A DNA stretch of 33,435 bases from Prevotella sp. (lineage in GTDB: Bacteria; Bacteroidota; Bacteroidia; Bacteroidales; Bacteroidaceae). A program made the translations under genes and the position numbers. The DNA lies in assembly GCA_016285245.1 (NCBI GenBank), contig JAEEQH010000031.1, positions 1-33,435 of the forward strand, written 5' to 3'. Position 1 is the stretch's first letter. The number at the start of each line of letters is the position of its first letter. This document shows positions 14,424 through 23,004 of the stretch, piece after piece. The notes beneath the pieces were generated by a model. That model made no database searches. It was not told where the DNA came from and saw only the letters and a program-made list of their open reading frames with translations.

Positions 14424-15614
14424 TTACAGCAGGTTCATCGTGTCAGTAGCAATCATCAGCTCCTCGTCGGTGGGGATGACGACAACCTTCACCTTCGAGT
14501 CGTCGGCCGAGATGATAGCCTCCTCGCCGCGGACGTTGTTCTTCGACTCATCGAACTTGATGCCAAGGAACTCCATGTCCTTGCAGACGGCCGAGCGCAT
14601 ACCAATCTGGTTCTCGCCGACACCGGCGGTGAAGACGACGACGTCCAGACCACCCATGGCAGCAGCGTAGGCGCCGATATACTTCTTAATGCGGTAGAAG
14701 TACATATCCTGAGCCAGCTGAGCCTTCGGGTCACCAGCCTTGGCAGCGTTCTCCACGTCGCGCATATCGCTGGAGCCGCCCGTCAGTCCGGCCACACCAC
14801 TCTTCTTGTTGAGCAGGTTCGACATACCGTCGGCGTCGAGGCCAAGCTTCTTCTCGATGAACGTCACGGCACCACCGTCGATGTCGCCGGAACGGGTACC
14901 CATGACGAGACCCTCCAGCGGAGTGAGACCCATGGAGGTGTCGATGCACTTTCCGTCGACGACAGCAGCGATGGAGCCGCCGTTACCCACGTGACAGGTG
15001 ACCATCTTCGTACCCTCAGCAGGAATGCCTAAGAACTCGCAGGCACGGGCAGAGACATAGCGGTGAGAGGTGCCGTGGAAGCCATAGCGGCGGATGCCGT
15101 ACTTCTCGTAGAGCTCATAAGGAATGGCATACATGAAGGCCTTGGGAGGCATCGTCTGGTGGAAGGCGGTATCGAAGACGCCTACCTGCGGCAGACCGGG
15201 CATCAGCTCCTTCACGGCATTCACGCCCTTCAGGTTAGCGGGGTTGTGCAGCGGAGCCAGATCGGAGCACTTCTCGAACTCCTTCAGCACCTCATCGGTA
15301 AGAACCACCGACTTGTTGAACTTCTCGCCGCCATGCACCATGCGGTGGCCTACGGCGTCGATCTCGTCGAGACTCTTGATGACACCAATCTCAGGATCGG
15401 TCAGCAATGAGAAGATGAACTTCACGCCCTCGGTATGCTCGGGGATGTCGTGCATAATCTGCTTCTTCTCGCCATTAGCGAGCTTCACCTTCACGAAGGC
15501 ACCGTCCAAACCAACGCGCTCAGCTCCGCCACTGGTCATCACACTCTTGTCGTCCATGTTGTACAGCGCGTACTTAATTGACGACGAACCGCAGTTTAAA
15601 ACAAGAATCTTCAT
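14424..15614 (-). CDS. ackA: Acetate kinase
   Basis: Makes ATP and acetate from acetyl phosphate, the last step of acetate fermentation. The 396 residues match the family. Motifs: LVLNCGSSSIKYAL at the N-terminus, GHRMVHGG near 90, RRYGFHGTSHRYVSARA near 174-190, TCHVGNGGSIAAV near 207 and VVFTAGVGENQ near 322, all intact. It lies 34 bp after pta in the same direction, with an octad repeat in the gap; the pair forms the Pta-Ack pathway. Transcription ends at the 28-bp stem downstream. Confidence 0.97.
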   Translation of the reverse strand: MKILVLNCGSSSIKYALYNMDDKSVMTSGGAERVGLDGAFVKVKLANGEKKQIMHDIPEHTEGVKFIFSLLTDPEIGVIKSLDEIDAVGHRMVHGGEKFNKSVVLTDEVLKEFEKCSDLAPLHNPANLKGVNAVKELMPGLPQVGVFDTAFHQTMPPKAFMYAIPYELYEKYGIRRYGFHGTSHRYVSARACEFLGIPAEGTKMVTCHVGNGGSIAAVVDGKCIDTSMGLTPLEGLVMGTRSGDIDGGAVTFIEKKLGLDADGMSNLLNKKSGVAGLTGGSSDMRDVENAAKAGDPKAQLAQDMYFYRIKKYIGAYAAAMGGLDVVVFTAGVGENQIGMRSAVCKDMEFLGIKFDESKNNVRGEEAIISADDSKVKVVVIPTDEELMIATDTMNLL

Positions 15615-15652
15615 AACTTCAATTCTTCAATTTTATAATTCTTCAATTTTAC
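15613..15652. repeat. Octad repeat between pta and ackA
   Basis: 8-nt units ATAACTTC, AATTCTTC, AATTTTAT, AATTCTTC, AATTTTAC fill the gap; the pta stop codon (15649-15651) lies inside the last unit. Confidence 0.7.
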
Positions 15653-16659
15653 TTTTTGGCGTCCATGGCCTGACAGGCGGTGATGGCGATCATGTAGTAG
15701 ATGTCATCGACAGAGCAGCCACGGGAGAGGTCATTGACGGGACGGGCGATACCCTGGAGAACAGGACCGATGGCGATGGCGTCGCCAAGGCGCTGCACCA
15801 TCTTATAGCCGATGTTTCCTACCTCGAGGTTCGGGAACACGAGGACGTTGGCCTTGCCGGCGATGTCGCTGCCGGGAGCCTTCTTGGCACCAACGCTGGG
15901 AACGAGGGCGGCGTCAGCCTGCAGCTCGCCGTCAATCTTCAGGTCGGGAGCCTTCTCCTTAGCCAGACGGGTAGCCTCGATGACCTTGTCACAGACCTCA
16001 TGCTTGGCAGAGCCCTTCGTCGAGAAGCTCAGCATGGCCACGCGGGGATCCTCGAAACCGGCCACGGCCTTCGCCATCTGAGCGGTGCAGACAGCAATCT
16101 GAGACAGTTGTTCGGCATCGGGCATAGGCGTCACAGCGACGTCGGCCACAACAAGCACACCATTCTCACCATACTGCTTCTGCTTCGAGATGAGCAGCAG
16201 ACCGCCGCTGACGCAGGTGATGCCGGGCTGGCACTTGATGATCTGCAGGGCAGGACGGAGGGTATCGCCTGTCGTAGAGAGCGCACCAGAGATCTGACCG
16301 TCGGCACCCTCGGTCTTGATAATCATACAGCCCAGGTACAGGGGATTCTTGATGAGCTTACGAGCCTCCTCGATGGTCATGCCCTTCGACTTGCGGATCT
16401 CGGCCAGCTTCTCGGCCAGTTCCTCGCTCTTGTCGTAGTTCTCGGGGTCGATGAGTGTGGCCTTGCCGATGTTGGTCAGACCCTTCTCCTTTGCCAGGGC
16501 CTCGACCTTGGCGGGGTTACCGATGAGGATGATGTCTGCGAGATTGTCAGCCAGCGCACGGTCGGCTGCACAAAGGGTACGCTCCTCCTCTGCTTCGGGG
16601 AGCACGATGCGCTGCTTGTTTGACTTGGCACGCGCAACAATTTGACTTAATAAATCCAT
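15649..16659 (-). CDS. pta: Phosphate acetyltransferase
   Basis: Converts acetyl-CoA and phosphate to acetyl phosphate. The 336 residues fit the short Pta form lacking the DRTGG/N-terminal extension of enterobacterial Pta. Recognisable parts: RIVLPEAEEERTLCAADRAL (about 18-37), LYLGCMIIKTEGADGQISGA (about 107-126), LRPALQIIKCQPG, and the C-terminal segment GSDIAGKANVLVFPNLEVGNIGYKMVQRLG (about 262-291). First gene of the pta-ackA operon, with a promoter at 16712-16744. Confidence 0.96.
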   Translation of the reverse strand: MDLLSQIVARAKSNKQRIVLPEAEEERTLCAADRALADNLADIILIGNPAKVEALAKEKGLTNIGKATLIDPENYDKSEELAEKLAEIRKSKGMTIEEARKLIKNPLYLGCMIIKTEGADGQISGALSTTGDTLRPALQIIKCQPGITCVSGGLLLISKQKQYGENGVLVVADVAVTPMPDAEQLSQIAVCTAQMAKAVAGFEDPRVAMLSFSTKGSAKHEVCDKVIEATRLAKEKAPDLKIDGELQADAALVPSVGAKKAPGSDIAGKANVLVFPNLEVGNIGYKMVQRLGDAIAIGPVLQGIARPVNDLSRGCSVDDIYYMIAITACQAMDAKK

Positions 16660-16711
16660 AGTTTGTTTTTATAATTAGAGAAAAATAAATCCGTCCGATA
16701 CGAAGTGCGTG

Positions 16712-16744
16712 CAAAAGTACGAAAAATAATTGGAATACCGCAAA
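16712..16744 (-). promoter_or_regulatory. Promoter of pta-ackA
   Basis: Minus-strand TACTTTTG at 16719-16712 with TTTG at 16744-16741 (spacing 21). It lies back to back with the promoter of the DUF6057 gene. Confidence 0.6.
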
Positions 16745-16773
16745 CAAAGTGAGAGATTTTTCCCCGAAGAGTC

Positions 16774-16802
16774 TTGTATTTCGATTTTTTTGACTACTTT
16801 TG
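16774..16802 (+). promoter_or_regulatory. Promoter of the DUF6057 gene cluster
   Basis: TTG (16774-16776), 18 nt, then TACTTTTG (16795-16802) followed by CACCC; ATG 20 nt further on. Confidence 0.65.
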
Positions 16803-16822
16803 CACCCTGAAAACTGAAAACT

Positions 16823-18646
16823 ATGAAGGAAAAACTGAGACTGCTAGGCCCTGTCGTGCTGCTATTGGCACTTGTGGCCATCGCATATAGCCTGCTCACC
16901 TACGAGAGCGACGTCCTGTGGAAGGCACAGGAACTGAATATGTTTCTCGACACACCCCTGTTCTTCAAGCAACAGATGGTGACGTCGGGCTGGCTGCTGA
17001 CATGGCTGGGCACTTACTTCACGGAGTTCTTCTACCATTCCTGGATAGGCGTGACGATGCTCATGCTCTGGTGGGCACTGCTGATGTTCGTCACCGCACG
17101 CGCGTTCCGTGTTCCCGCCAAGTGGGCTGTCCTGTTGCTCATCCCCGTGGCAGCACTTCTCGTCAGCGACGTCAGCCTGGGCTACTGGCTGTACTACAAC
17201 AAGTTACGCGGCATCTACTTTGCCGGAACCATCGGCACAACGATGGCCGTCAGCGCCGTCTGGCTCTACCGGCTGATACCCGCGAAGTATTTCTTGCGGA
17301 CGGTCTACATCGCCGTCAGTACTGCCCTACTCTATCCCCTCATCGGTTGCTATGCCCTGCTGGCGGCCCTGCTTATGGCTGTGCTGTCGTGGCGCCTTGA
17401 GGACTACAAACGGATGGACCGCATCGTGGCCACCGTCGTGGCGGCAGCAGCCATCGGCATCGTGCCGTTGGCCTACTACAACTACGTATACAACCAGACC
17501 ATTATCGATGACATCTACCGCACGGGACTGCCCGCCTTCATCATCGACAAGGAGTACCCTGTCTACTACCTGCCCTACCTCGTGCTGGCATTGGCGCTGG
17601 TAGCGTTGGCCGCCACCAGCCGACTTCTAAAGGATACCATCCGTCGTCCCGTCGTCTGGATCTGCTGTCAGGTGGTCATTCTCGCCGTCCTTATCGCCGG
17701 CGTGCGCCACTTCTGGTACGACGACTACAATTACCACAAGGAGCTGGCCATGCAGCACTATATGGAAGACCTCGACTGGGAAGGCGTACGTCAGGAGGCT
17801 GCCAACCTGGAGGACGAGCCTACACGTGCCATCGTCATGATGAAGAACCTGGCACTGTTCCGCCAGGGACGCCAAGGCGACACGATGTACCAGTACCGCA
17901 CGGGTTCGAAGGCCAGCGATGCCCCCTTCCCCGTGGCGATGGTCGACATTGTCGGCGTACCTCTCTACTTCCACTATGGCCAGTACAACTACTGCTACCG
18001 CTGGTGCATGGAAGCCGGCGTAGAGCGCGGCTGGCGTGTCTACAACCTGAAGAACTTCGTACGCTGTGCCATGGTCAGCGGTGAGCAACAGCTGGCCAGG
18101 AAATACCTGAACCAGTTGAAGCACACCCGTTATCACCGCGAGTGGGCCGAACAGCACGAGGCCCTGCTCGAGAAGGGAACGGTAGGCTCGTCGCAGGAGT
18201 TCGAGCCCGTGCTGCACCTGACTAAGGTTCCCGACGTTCTGAACAGCGACAACACCCTGGTGGAGAAGTTCATCATGACGCAGTTTGCCAACTACCCCAG
18301 CAACGACACGCTCTATATTGAGCAGGCCGTCTATGCCTCCCTATGGACGAAGGACATCCCGACGTTCTGGCGCAACTTTTTCCCATACGCCCAGACGCAC
18401 ATCGGCCAGCATATGCCCACGCACCTTCAGGAGGCTGCGTACCTCTATGGTGAGCTGGAGAAGAATGTCGACACCAGCCATATGCCTTTCGACGAGAGCG
18501 TTCCCAAGACGTACAAGGAGCTGATGAAGACAGCCCAAAGCTACGCCAACCTCGACGAGGACGGCATGGCGCGTGCCCTCTTCCCACGTTTCGGACAGAC
18601 GTACTTCTACGAGTACTACTTCGTCAGGAACCAGAAGCTGTATTAG
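16823..18646 (+). CDS. DUF6057-type polytopic membrane protein
   Basis: Protein of 607 residues. The N-terminal half (about 8-300) has roughly nine to ten hydrophobic helices; the C-terminal half is soluble, helical and TPR-like, with YDDYNYHKELAMQHYMEDLDWEGV at about 302-325 opening it. By recognition it belongs to DUF6057, a Bacteroidales family without known function. The stop is followed after exactly three octads by the TolB-like lipoprotein gene, then a Rid-family gene, so a three-gene operon is likely. Inference only: a role at the inner membrane linked to the lipoprotein. Confidence 0.7.
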   Translation: MKEKLRLLGPVVLLLALVAIAYSLLTYESDVLWKAQELNMFLDTPLFFKQQMVTSGWLLTWLGTYFTEFFYHSWIGVTMLMLWWALLMFVTARAFRVPAKWAVLLLIPVAALLVSDVSLGYWLYYNKLRGIYFAGTIGTTMAVSAVWLYRLIPAKYFLRTVYIAVSTALLYPLIGCYALLAALLMAVLSWRLEDYKRMDRIVATVVAAAAIGIVPLAYYNYVYNQTIIDDIYRTGLPAFIIDKEYPVYYLPYLVLALALVALAATSRLLKDTIRRPVVWICCQVVILAVLIAGVRHFWYDDYNYHKELAMQHYMEDLDWEGVRQEAANLEDEPTRAIVMMKNLALFRQGRQGDTMYQYRTGSKASDAPFPVAMVDIVGVPLYFHYGQYNYCYRWCMEAGVERGWRVYNLKNFVRCAMVSGEQQLARKYLNQLKHTRYHREWAEQHEALLEKGTVGSSQEFEPVLHLTKVPDVLNSDNTLVEKFIMTQFANYPSNDTLYIEQAVYASLWTKDIPTFWRNFFPYAQTHIGQHMPTHLQEAAYLYGELEKNVDTSHMPFDESVPKTYKELMKTAQSYANLDEDGMARALFPRFGQTYFYEYYFVRNQKLY

Positions 18647-18670
18647 AGATTGAGAGATTGAGTAATTGGT
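18647..18670. repeat. Octad repeat filling the gap between two genes
   Basis: AGATTGAG, AGATTGAG, TAATTGGT: exactly three 8-nt units between the stop at 18646 and the ATG at 18671. Confidence 0.7.
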
Positions 18671-20191
18671 ATGAAGATGAAAAAGACGATATATTTGTTG
18701 ATGATACTGATGTCGGTGCTGACAGCCTGCAACAATGCCAGCATCCCCGACACCTACACAAAGGTGGACAAGGCGCCAAATATCTACCCCGACTACACAG
18801 ACGTCACCATCCCCGTCAACATTGCACCGCTGACGTTCGAGTGGGATGGTGATGCTGACGAGATTGTCGCACGCTACACTGTCGGCAACCGTCAGGAAGT
18901 CTATGGCGGCGATGCCGTACAGCCCGATGCCGACGAGTGGCGCGATATGCTCACCGAAGCCGCCGGCAAGGACATCACCGTCGAGGTGTTCGTCCGTCAG
19001 GCAGATACGTGGAAGGGCTACAAGCCGTTCCACCTCTATGTGTCGAAAGACAGCATCGACCCCTACCTCAGCTACCGTCTCATCTCGCCCTCCTACGTGG
19101 CCTATGAGGAGCTGACACTCAGCCAGCGCTGTCTCGAGGACTACCGTGAGGAGGTGATGGTCAACAATATGCTTTGCGGCACGGAGACCGAAGGCCAGTG
19201 CGTCAACTGCCACAACTACCAGAACTACAACCCGCAGCGGATGCAGTTCCATGCCCGTCAGAACCACGGCGGCACGGTCATCTGCTACGACGGTAAGATC
19301 CGTAAGATCAATATGCGCAACGACTCCATCATCTCGGCTGGTGTCTATCCAGCCTGGCACCCGTGGCTGCCGTTCATCGTCTACTCCACGAACAAGACCA
19401 GCCAGAGCTTCCACACGCGCAACCGTAACAAGATTGAGGTGTTTGATGCCGTCAGCGACCTGATAGCCTACAATGTGGAGAGCAACGAGGTGACGAACAT
19501 TGAGAACGACACGACGGAGTTCGAGGTGTTCCCCGCCTGGGCTCCCGACGGCAAGACGCTCTACTACTGCAGCGCCCACTTTGAGTTCCAGGACACCGTC
19601 GACCACGCTACTGAGGTCCTCCGCCGCGCATACCATTTCAAATACAACATTTACAAGAAGTCGTTCGACCCCGATACATACACCTTCGGCCCCCGCGAGA
19701 TCGTGTTCCGCGCCGACAGTCTGGACAAGAGTGCCACGCTGCCACGCGTGTCGCCCGACGGCCGCTACCTGATGTTCACGCTCGGTAACTATGGCGTGTT
19801 CCACATCTGGCATCACGAGGCTGACCTATACCTGATGGACCTCAGCGACGGCAGCGTACGCGCCATGGACGAGATCAACTCGAAGGACACGGAGAGCTAC
19901 CACTCTTGGTCATCGAACGGCCGCTGGGTGGTCTTCAGCAGCCGTCGCGACGATGGCGACTACACCCGCCCCTTCTTTGCCCATGTCGACGCCCAGGGCA
20001 AGGGCAGCAAGCCTTTCGAGCTACCGCAGGCAGACCCCGACTACCACCGTCAGTTCATGAAGAGCTATAACATCCCCGAGTTCATGCGCGGCCCCGTCAA
20101 GGTCAAGCCCCAGCAGTTTGCCGACATCCTGAAAGGCAGCAAGGGCGATGCCGTGAAGTACGTTGGAAGTTCGGAAGAATTGAAAAATTGA
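18671..20191 (+). CDS. TolB-like beta-propeller lipoprotein with a CxxCH motif
   Basis: Protein of 506 residues. A lipoprotein signal ends in LTAC (Cys at about 17), so it should be lipid-anchored in the envelope. An N-terminal beta domain (about 30-135) is followed by CVNCH (about 178-182), a possible c-type heme site, and then PD40/WD40-like blades: VYPAWHPWLPFIVYS, VFPAWAPDGKTLYY, LPRVSPDGRYLMFT, SYHSWSSNGRWVVFSSRR. Whether heme is attached is unknown; only one such motif and no cytochrome maturation gene is seen here. The last residues (EELKN) are encoded by an octad repeat that continues into the gap. Either of two close Met codons could be the start. Confidence 0.75.
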   Translation: MKMKKTIYLLMILMSVLTACNNASIPDTYTKVDKAPNIYPDYTDVTIPVNIAPLTFEWDGDADEIVARYTVGNRQEVYGGDAVQPDADEWRDMLTEAAGKDITVEVFVRQADTWKGYKPFHLYVSKDSIDPYLSYRLISPSYVAYEELTLSQRCLEDYREEVMVNNMLCGTETEGQCVNCHNYQNYNPQRMQFHARQNHGGTVICYDGKIRKINMRNDSIISAGVYPAWHPWLPFIVYSTNKTSQSFHTRNRNKIEVFDAVSDLIAYNVESNEVTNIENDTTEFEVFPAWAPDGKTLYYCSAHFEFQDTVDHATEVLRRAYHFKYNIYKKSFDPDTYTFGPREIVFRADSLDKSATLPRVSPDGRYLMFTLGNYGVFHIWHHEADLYLMDLSDGSVRAMDEINSKDTESYHSWSSNGRWVVFSSRRDDGDYTRPFFAHVDAQGKGSKPFELPQADPDYHRQFMKSYNIPEFMRGPVKVKPQQFADILKGSKGDAVKYVGSSEELKN

Positions 20192-20217
20192 AAAATTGAA
20201 GTATTGAAGGTTGAGAG
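20178..20217. repeat. Octad repeat AATTGAAA/AATTGAAG
   Basis: Five 8-nt units (AATTGAAA twice, AATTGAAG, TATTGAAG, GTTGAGAG) begin inside the last codons of the lipoprotein gene and run to within ten bases of the next ATG. Confidence 0.7.
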
Positions 20218-20226
20218 ATTGAAGTA

Positions 20227-21249
20227 ATGGACCAGTACAAGATAATGACCGACTGCGGACAAGGGCTCTTTCCTGAGCGGCTGTCCGGACTCTACAAGGA
20301 GGTGAAAGCCTACATCGCCGATGAGGAGCAGGCAGGACGCACCCTGCGCTACACGAAAATATTCCTTAGTGACATCGCCAACCAGGACGAGGCACTACGG
20401 GAGTCGCCGCTGATGACCGACATCGTGGCGAAGGCTGACTATACCATCATCCAGCAATCACCCATCGGCGGCGCTAAGATCGGACTGCTGATGAAGACCG
20501 ACGACGAGCCCGACGCCTTCACGCTCGACAGTCTGCGCCTGCAGGATGACGAGGTGATGAACTTCGGCTCCTACACACAGACAGTGATGCTCTTCGAAAA
20601 ATATCTCGGACTGCTCAAGGAGCGCGGAATGACACTGAAGGACCACTGTCTGCGCACATGGATCTACGTGCGCGACATTGACACGAACTACGATGGTGTC
20701 GTCAAGGCACGTAACGACATCTTCCGGCAGCACGGACTCACCGTTGACACCCACTTCATTGCGAGCACGGGCATCGGCGGCCGTGCCGTGGGCAAGAACG
20801 TCTGTGTGGCCATTGATTTCCTCACGGCCGTCGATGCAGAGCCCGCCGACCGTCTCTACCTCAAGGCACTGGACCATCTGAACCCCACCCATGAGTACGG
20901 TGTGGCCTTCGAGCGTGGCACACGTATCACGCTGCCCCACCGTTACGAATACTTCATCTCCGGAACAGCCAGCATCGACTGTCACGGCGAGGTGGTACAC
21001 ACCGGAAACATCAGCCGTCAGACGGGTCGTCTGCTTGAGAACATCGGTGCGCTGCTCTCCGACGGCGGTGCCACGATGGCCGACGTACGCTACTTCATCA
21101 TCTACCTGCGCGACCTTGCCGATGCTGCTGTCGTCGACGACTATATGGCACATTTCTACCCTGACGTGCCACGCATCATCACCCACGCCAAGGTGTGTCG
21201 CCCGGCATGGCTGGTGGAGATGGAATGTATTGCGGAGAAGGAACGATAG
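20227..21249 (+). CDS. Rid (YjgF/YER057c/UK114) family protein, two-domain form
   Basis: Protein of 340 residues, about twice a simple RidA. The C-terminal half (about 220-335) has the Rid pattern: ISGTASIDCHGEVVHTGNISRQTGRLLENIGALL, then DVRYFIIYLRDLAD and a final VEMECIAEK. The N-terminal half (about 50-200) also resembles a Rid-like fold (QTVMLFEKYLGLLKERGMTLKDHCLRTWIYVRD). RidA proteins deaminate reactive enamines, and two-domain relatives include chorismate hydrolases (FkbO-like); the substrate here is unknown. Likely the third gene of the DUF6057 operon. The stop codon lies in a 7-bp hairpin (21243-21260). Confidence 0.75.
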   Translation: MDQYKIMTDCGQGLFPERLSGLYKEVKAYIADEEQAGRTLRYTKIFLSDIANQDEALRESPLMTDIVAKADYTIIQQSPIGGAKIGLLMKTDDEPDAFTLDSLRLQDDEVMNFGSYTQTVMLFEKYLGLLKERGMTLKDHCLRTWIYVRDIDTNYDGVVKARNDIFRQHGLTVDTHFIASTGIGGRAVGKNVCVAIDFLTAVDAEPADRLYLKALDHLNPTHEYGVAFERGTRITLPHRYEYFISGTASIDCHGEVVHTGNISRQTGRLLENIGALLSDGGATMADVRYFIIYLRDLADAAVVDDYMAHFYPDVPRIITHAKVCRPAWLVEMECIAEKER

Positions 21250-21297
21250 TATTCTATCGTCCTATATTATTACTTGGCCTAGCCTGCAAAGAGCTCG

Positions 21298-22077
21298 CTA
21301 TTCCAGATTTTGAGTCAGGAAACTCTCCAACTCCTCTGCCGACAGGCGGAGGCGGAACTTGCCGCGCACGGCCGTGGAAATGGTACCCGTCTCCTCGCTG
21401 ACAACGATAGCAATGGCATCGCTCTCCTGCGAGATACCCAGAGCGGAGCGGTGACGTAGTCCCAACTCCTTGGGGATGTCGAGGTCGTGGCTCACGGGCA
21501 GGATGCAGCCGGCCGCACGTATCTGTTGCTTCACAATGACGACGGCGCCATCGTGAAGCGGTGAGTTCTTGAAGAAAATGTTCTCCAACAGACGCTGGTT
21601 GATGTCGGCATTAAGGATGTCACCCGTCCTGATGACCTCCGTCAACGGCGACGCACGCTCGATGACAATCAGCGCGCCCACCTTATTCTTAGACATCGAG
21701 AGACAGGCCATGACAACGGGCATGACCGTCTGCTTGATATCCTCGCGCTGGCGCTCCGTGGCCGTTTTCGACGAGAAGAGGTTCTTCAGGCGACGGAAAT
21801 GCTGGTGTGCCCCGATGTTATAGAAGAACTTACGGATCTCGTCCTGAAAGAGGACGATGAGGGCAATGACACCCACCGACACCAGTTTGTCGAGGATGGT
21901 ACCCAGCAGGCGCATCTCCAGTATCTGCGAGACAAAGAGCCATATCACGATGAAGATCAAGATGCCCACGAAGATGTTCAGTGAGCGCGACTCACGCATC
22001 AGCCGGTAGACGTAGTAAAGCATCAGCGCCACCAGCAGGATATCGATAATGTCCTTCAGTCCGAAATCTATAAACAT
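21298..22077 (-). CDS. cdaA: Diadenylate cyclase
   Basis: Makes cyclic di-AMP from two ATP. The 259 residues show three N-terminal membrane helices (about 10-27, 34-54, 60-80) and a DAC domain (about 110-255) with the catalytic signatures LHDGAVVI and GLRHRSALG intact, then SEETGTIS. This is the CdaA-type topology, cytoplasmic domain anchored in the inner membrane. The ATG is 4 bp after the folP stop, so both are probably cotranscribed. c-di-AMP usually controls potassium and cell-wall homeostasis; no c-di-AMP phosphodiesterase is in this window. Confidence 0.94.
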   Translation of the reverse strand: MFIDFGLKDIIDILLVALMLYYVYRLMRESRSLNIFVGILIFIVIWLFVSQILEMRLLGTILDKLVSVGVIALIVLFQDEIRKFFYNIGAHQHFRRLKNLFSSKTATERQREDIKQTVMPVVMACLSMSKNKVGALIVIERASPLTEVIRTGDILNADINQRLLENIFFKNSPLHDGAVVIVKQQIRAAGCILPVSHDLDIPKELGLRHRSALGISQESDAIAIVVSEETGTISTAVRGKFRLRLSAEELESFLTQNLE

Positions 22078-22080
22078 GGC

Positions 22081-22917
22081 TTATACGGTTGTTAGACTAT
22101 TTACGAGACGGACACATTCCACGGCCTCGCGTACATCATGGACACGCAGAATGGAGGCGCCCTTCATCAGGGCTATGGTGTTCAGCACCGTCGTACCGTT
22201 GAGAGCCTCGGCGGGCGTCGTACCCAACATGTTGTAGACCATCCTCTTGCGCGACACACCAACCAGCAACGGCAGCCCCATCACCAACAGACGGTCCTGT
22301 CCGTTGAGCACTTCAAAGTTCTGCTCCATGGTCTTGCCGAAGCCGAAACCAGGGTCAAGGATGATGTCCTTCTGTCCGATATCGCGCAACTGCTGCACAC
22401 GCTCGGCAAACTCCATGAGGATTGTCTCCACGGTGGATTGCCGCGACATCAGCACGTAGGGAACACCCAGACGGCTCACTGTACGGAACATTTCTAGTTG
22501 ACGGTTTACAGTTGACGGTTTACTGTTTACTGTTGACTGTTGAAAGTCATCACCCACGTCGTTGATGATGTCGGCACCAAACTCCTCAACGGCCATCTTC
22601 GCCACATCAGGACGGAACGTGTCTATCGATAGCACCACGTCGGCCACCTCCTGACGGATGGTGCGCAGCGCCATGCGCAGCCGTTGCATCTCCTCCTGTG
22701 CCGATGCCGGCTCGGAGCCAGGACGCGTGGAACAGGCACCGACGTCAATGATGTCGGCACCCTGCGCCAGCATCTCACGCACACGGGCCACGACCATCTC
22801 CTTTGTCTGGGCGCGACTTTCGCTGTAGAACGAGTCTGGCGTAACGTTCAGAATACCCATCACACGAGGCTGCGACAGGTCCATCATTTGTCCATTCACA
22901 TTGATAGAATACTCCAT
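22081..22917 (-). CDS. folP: Dihydropteroate synthase with a repeat-derived insert
   Basis: Joins p-aminobenzoate to the pterin in folate synthesis. Motifs: VMGILNVTPDSFYSES (pterin loop), DIIDVGACSTRPGSEPAS, LSIDTF, IINDVGDD, DPGFGFGKT and LLVGVSRKRM. I chose ATG 22917 (MEYSINVNGQ): the longer frame, 12 codons more, lies over the -7 box TATCTTTG (22933-22926), so transcription would start only about 2-4 nt before this ATG, giving a nearly leaderless mRNA. After IINDVGDD there is a peptide QQSTVNSKPSTVNRQ encoded by seven heptads (22496-22544), where relatives I recall have only a few residues. cdaA follows. Confidence 0.92.
   Translation of the reverse strand: MEYSINVNGQMMDLSQPRVMGILNVTPDSFYSESRAQTKEMVVARVREMLAQGADIIDVGACSTRPGSEPASAQEEMQRLRMALRTIRQEVADVVLSIDTFRPDVAKMAVEEFGADIINDVGDDFQQSTVNSKPSTVNRQLEMFRTVSRLGVPYVLMSRQSTVETILMEFAERVQQLRDIGQKDIILDPGFGFGKTMEQNFEVLNGQDRLLVMGLPLLVGVSRKRMVYNMLGTTPAEALNGTTVLNTIALMKGASILRVHDVREAVECVRLVNSLTTV
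22496..22544. repeat. In-frame heptad repeat in folP
   Basis: Seven consecutive 7-nt units (AGTTGAC, GGTTTAC, AGTTGAC, GGTTTAC, TGTTTAC, TGTTGAC, TGTTGAA). The first 14 nt are perfectly repeated. Translated on the minus strand without breaking the frame. Confidence 0.85.
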
Positions 22918-22925
22918 TTCGCCTA

Positions 22926-22985
22926 CAAAGATACGAAATAATTCATAATTCATAATTCATAATTCATAATTATTTCGTAATTTTG
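22926..22985. promoter_or_regulatory. Divergent folP/murF promoter region with heptads inside an inverted repeat
   Basis: Minus -7 box TATCTTTG at 22933-22926 (folP) and plus -7 box TAATTTTG at 22978-22985 (murF). Between them, perfect 12-bp arms TACGAAATAATT (22932-22943) and AATTATTTCGTA (22968-22979) enclose a heptad tract AATTCAT (four copies from 22940). Both predicted -33 regions fall inside the tract and neither has a TTG. Confidence 0.65.
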
Positions 22986-23004
22986 CACAAAAATCACGAA
23001 GTTT

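Noticed and set aside
15124..16623. 499-codon open frame on the plus strand
   Set aside because: Runs antisense across both ackA and pta, including their intergenic repeat; no domain recognised.
18341..19816. 491-codon open frame on the minus strand
   Set aside because: Antisense to the DUF6057 and TolB-like genes and the gap between them; no promoter or motif.
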